From Chromatiales bacterium (GTDB taxonomy: Bacteria; Pseudomonadota; Gammaproteobacteria; Chromatiales; Chromatiaceae), in NCBI GenBank assembly GCA_024639625.1, contig JAHEIA010000093.1, forward strand, positions 1 through 7,067: DNA of 7,067 nucleotides, given 5' to 3'. A program made the translations under genes and the position numbers. Shown here piece by piece: positions 6,711 through 7,067 of the stretch. The notes under the pieces were generated by a model. It ran no database searches and was not told where the DNA came from. It saw only the letters and a program-made list of their open reading frames with translations. Positions within the stretch are counted from its first letter, which is position 1. Every line of letters begins with the position of its first letter.

Positions 6711-6747
6711 TCTTGCCGGGGTAAGGTGAGGTCCCTCGCCGGCAAGA
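6711..6747 (+). promoter_or_regulatory. Strong hairpin in the presumed leader of the 6779 gene
   Basis: TCTTGCCGG (6711-6719) and CCGGCAAGA (6739-6747) are perfect 9-base inverted repeats. CCG 6707-6709 with CGG 6748-6750 can add three pairs past one bulged A. An inner hairpin is also possible: GGTGAG (6725-6730) with CTCGCC (6735-6740), including one G-U pair, which competes for the last two C of the right arm. No T-run follows, so it is not a standard terminator. It ends 19 bases before the ribosome site, so it could be an RNA leader structure if transcription starts upstream of it, or a spaced DNA operator. Confidence 0.4.
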
Positions 6748-6765
6748 CGGCGGATTGCGCAACAC

Positions 6766-6772
6766 GAGGTGA
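6766..6772 (+). promoter_or_regulatory. Ribosome binding site for the 6779 gene
   Basis: GAGGTGA is a near-ideal Shine-Dalgarno sequence. It sits 6 bases before the ATG at 6779 and 9 bases before an in-frame GTG at 6782, so either start could be used. Confidence 0.7.
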
Positions 6773-6778
6773 CATCCG

Positions 6779-7067
6779 ATGGTGTTCGGGCTATTTGCCA
6801 AACAGAGTTTCGTCGACGAAGAAGCGGCCCGCTGGCTGTTTGACACCTTTGCCTGGTGCCTGAGGAACTTCGATACCGCTGTTTTCTACCGTGAGACGCG
6901 TCTGGTCGTACCTTCGAACGACCATTTTCCGGGGCGGGCAAACAGCGTCCAGGGCATGGCGCAGCTGATGTTCGAGCACGTGCAAGGGTACGCCGGAATG
7001 CGCCACTGGCCGCTGCTGTTGCAGGAGCAAACCCAATGTTCCCTGGAGCTACCGGCCCGATTGCAGA
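6779..7067 (+). CDS. 5' part of a conserved-looking cytoplasmic protein, cut by the window edge
   Basis: An open frame runs from the ATG at 6779 to the right edge without a stop (96 complete codons). The product starts Met-Val-Phe-Gly-Leu-Phe-Ala-Lys. It is rich in Phe and Trp: Trp19, Leu20, Phe21, then Phe24, Trp26, Phe31, Phe36. It also contains Arg-Glu-Thr-Arg-Leu-Val-Val-Pro (38-45) and a Phe-Pro-Gly-Arg motif (50-53). There is no signal peptide and no clear membrane helix, so a cytoplasmic protein is likely. The codon next to the ATG is GTG; starting there would give Met-Phe-Gly-Leu-Phe, which is equally reasonable with the strong ribosome site. I do not recognise a named family; it resembles conserved hypothetical proteins of gammaproteobacteria in my memory, which I could not verify. 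It is transcribed away from the transporter operon. Confidence 0.75.
   Translation, partial: MVFGLFAKQSFVDEEAARWLFDTFAWCLRNFDTAVFYRETRLVVPSNDHFPGRANSVQGMAQLMFEHVQGYAGMRHWPLLLQEQTQCSLELPARLQ

Overview
The window looks like a piece of chromosome from a GC-rich proteobacterium, most likely a gammaproteobacterium. The best-recognised genes, in the order HlyD-type adaptor, double-ATPase/permease fusion, second permease, match the yhiI-rbbA-yhhJ arrangement of enteric bacteria in order, size and motifs. I see no insertion sequence, phage gene, CRISPR array, tRNA or rRNA. The species cannot be named from this sequence.

Layout from left to right. Positions 1-335 hold no gene I can support. A small secreted protein of unknown function is encoded on the + strand (336-713). 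It converges on a minus-strand gene for an outer-membrane-type lipoprotein with two similar halves (800-1420), which has its own Shine-Dalgarno site and an AT-rich upstream patch. A 189-base gap with small inverted repeats follows. The centre of the window is a minus-strand operon read from right to left: membrane fusion protein (5453-6523), a 916-residue protein with two ABC ATPase domains and one ABC-2 permease domain (2736-5486), and a separate ABC-2 permease (1610-2734). The first two genes overlap by 34 bases and the last two are one base apart, so they are almost certainly co-transcribed and translationally coupled. A 255-base divergent intergenic region (6524-6778) separates the operon from a + strand gene that runs off the right edge (from 6779, at least 96 codons).

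How the genes would work together: the fusion protein supplies two ATPase domains and one half of the membrane channel, the downstream permease supplies the other half, and the HlyD-type adaptor would reach through the periplasm to an outer-membrane channel. No TolC-type channel is encoded in the window. The substrate is unknown; drug or small-molecule export is the usual inference for this family, while the E. coli fusion protein RbbA was originally reported as a ribosome-associated ATPase.

The points most worth a second look are the complementary loss of catalytic motifs in the two ATPase domains of the fusion protein, a 20-base near-perfect palindrome and a strong hairpin in the divergent control region, and the internal duplication in the lipoprotein. 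I found no clear sign of an entirely new system; the central operon is a known type.
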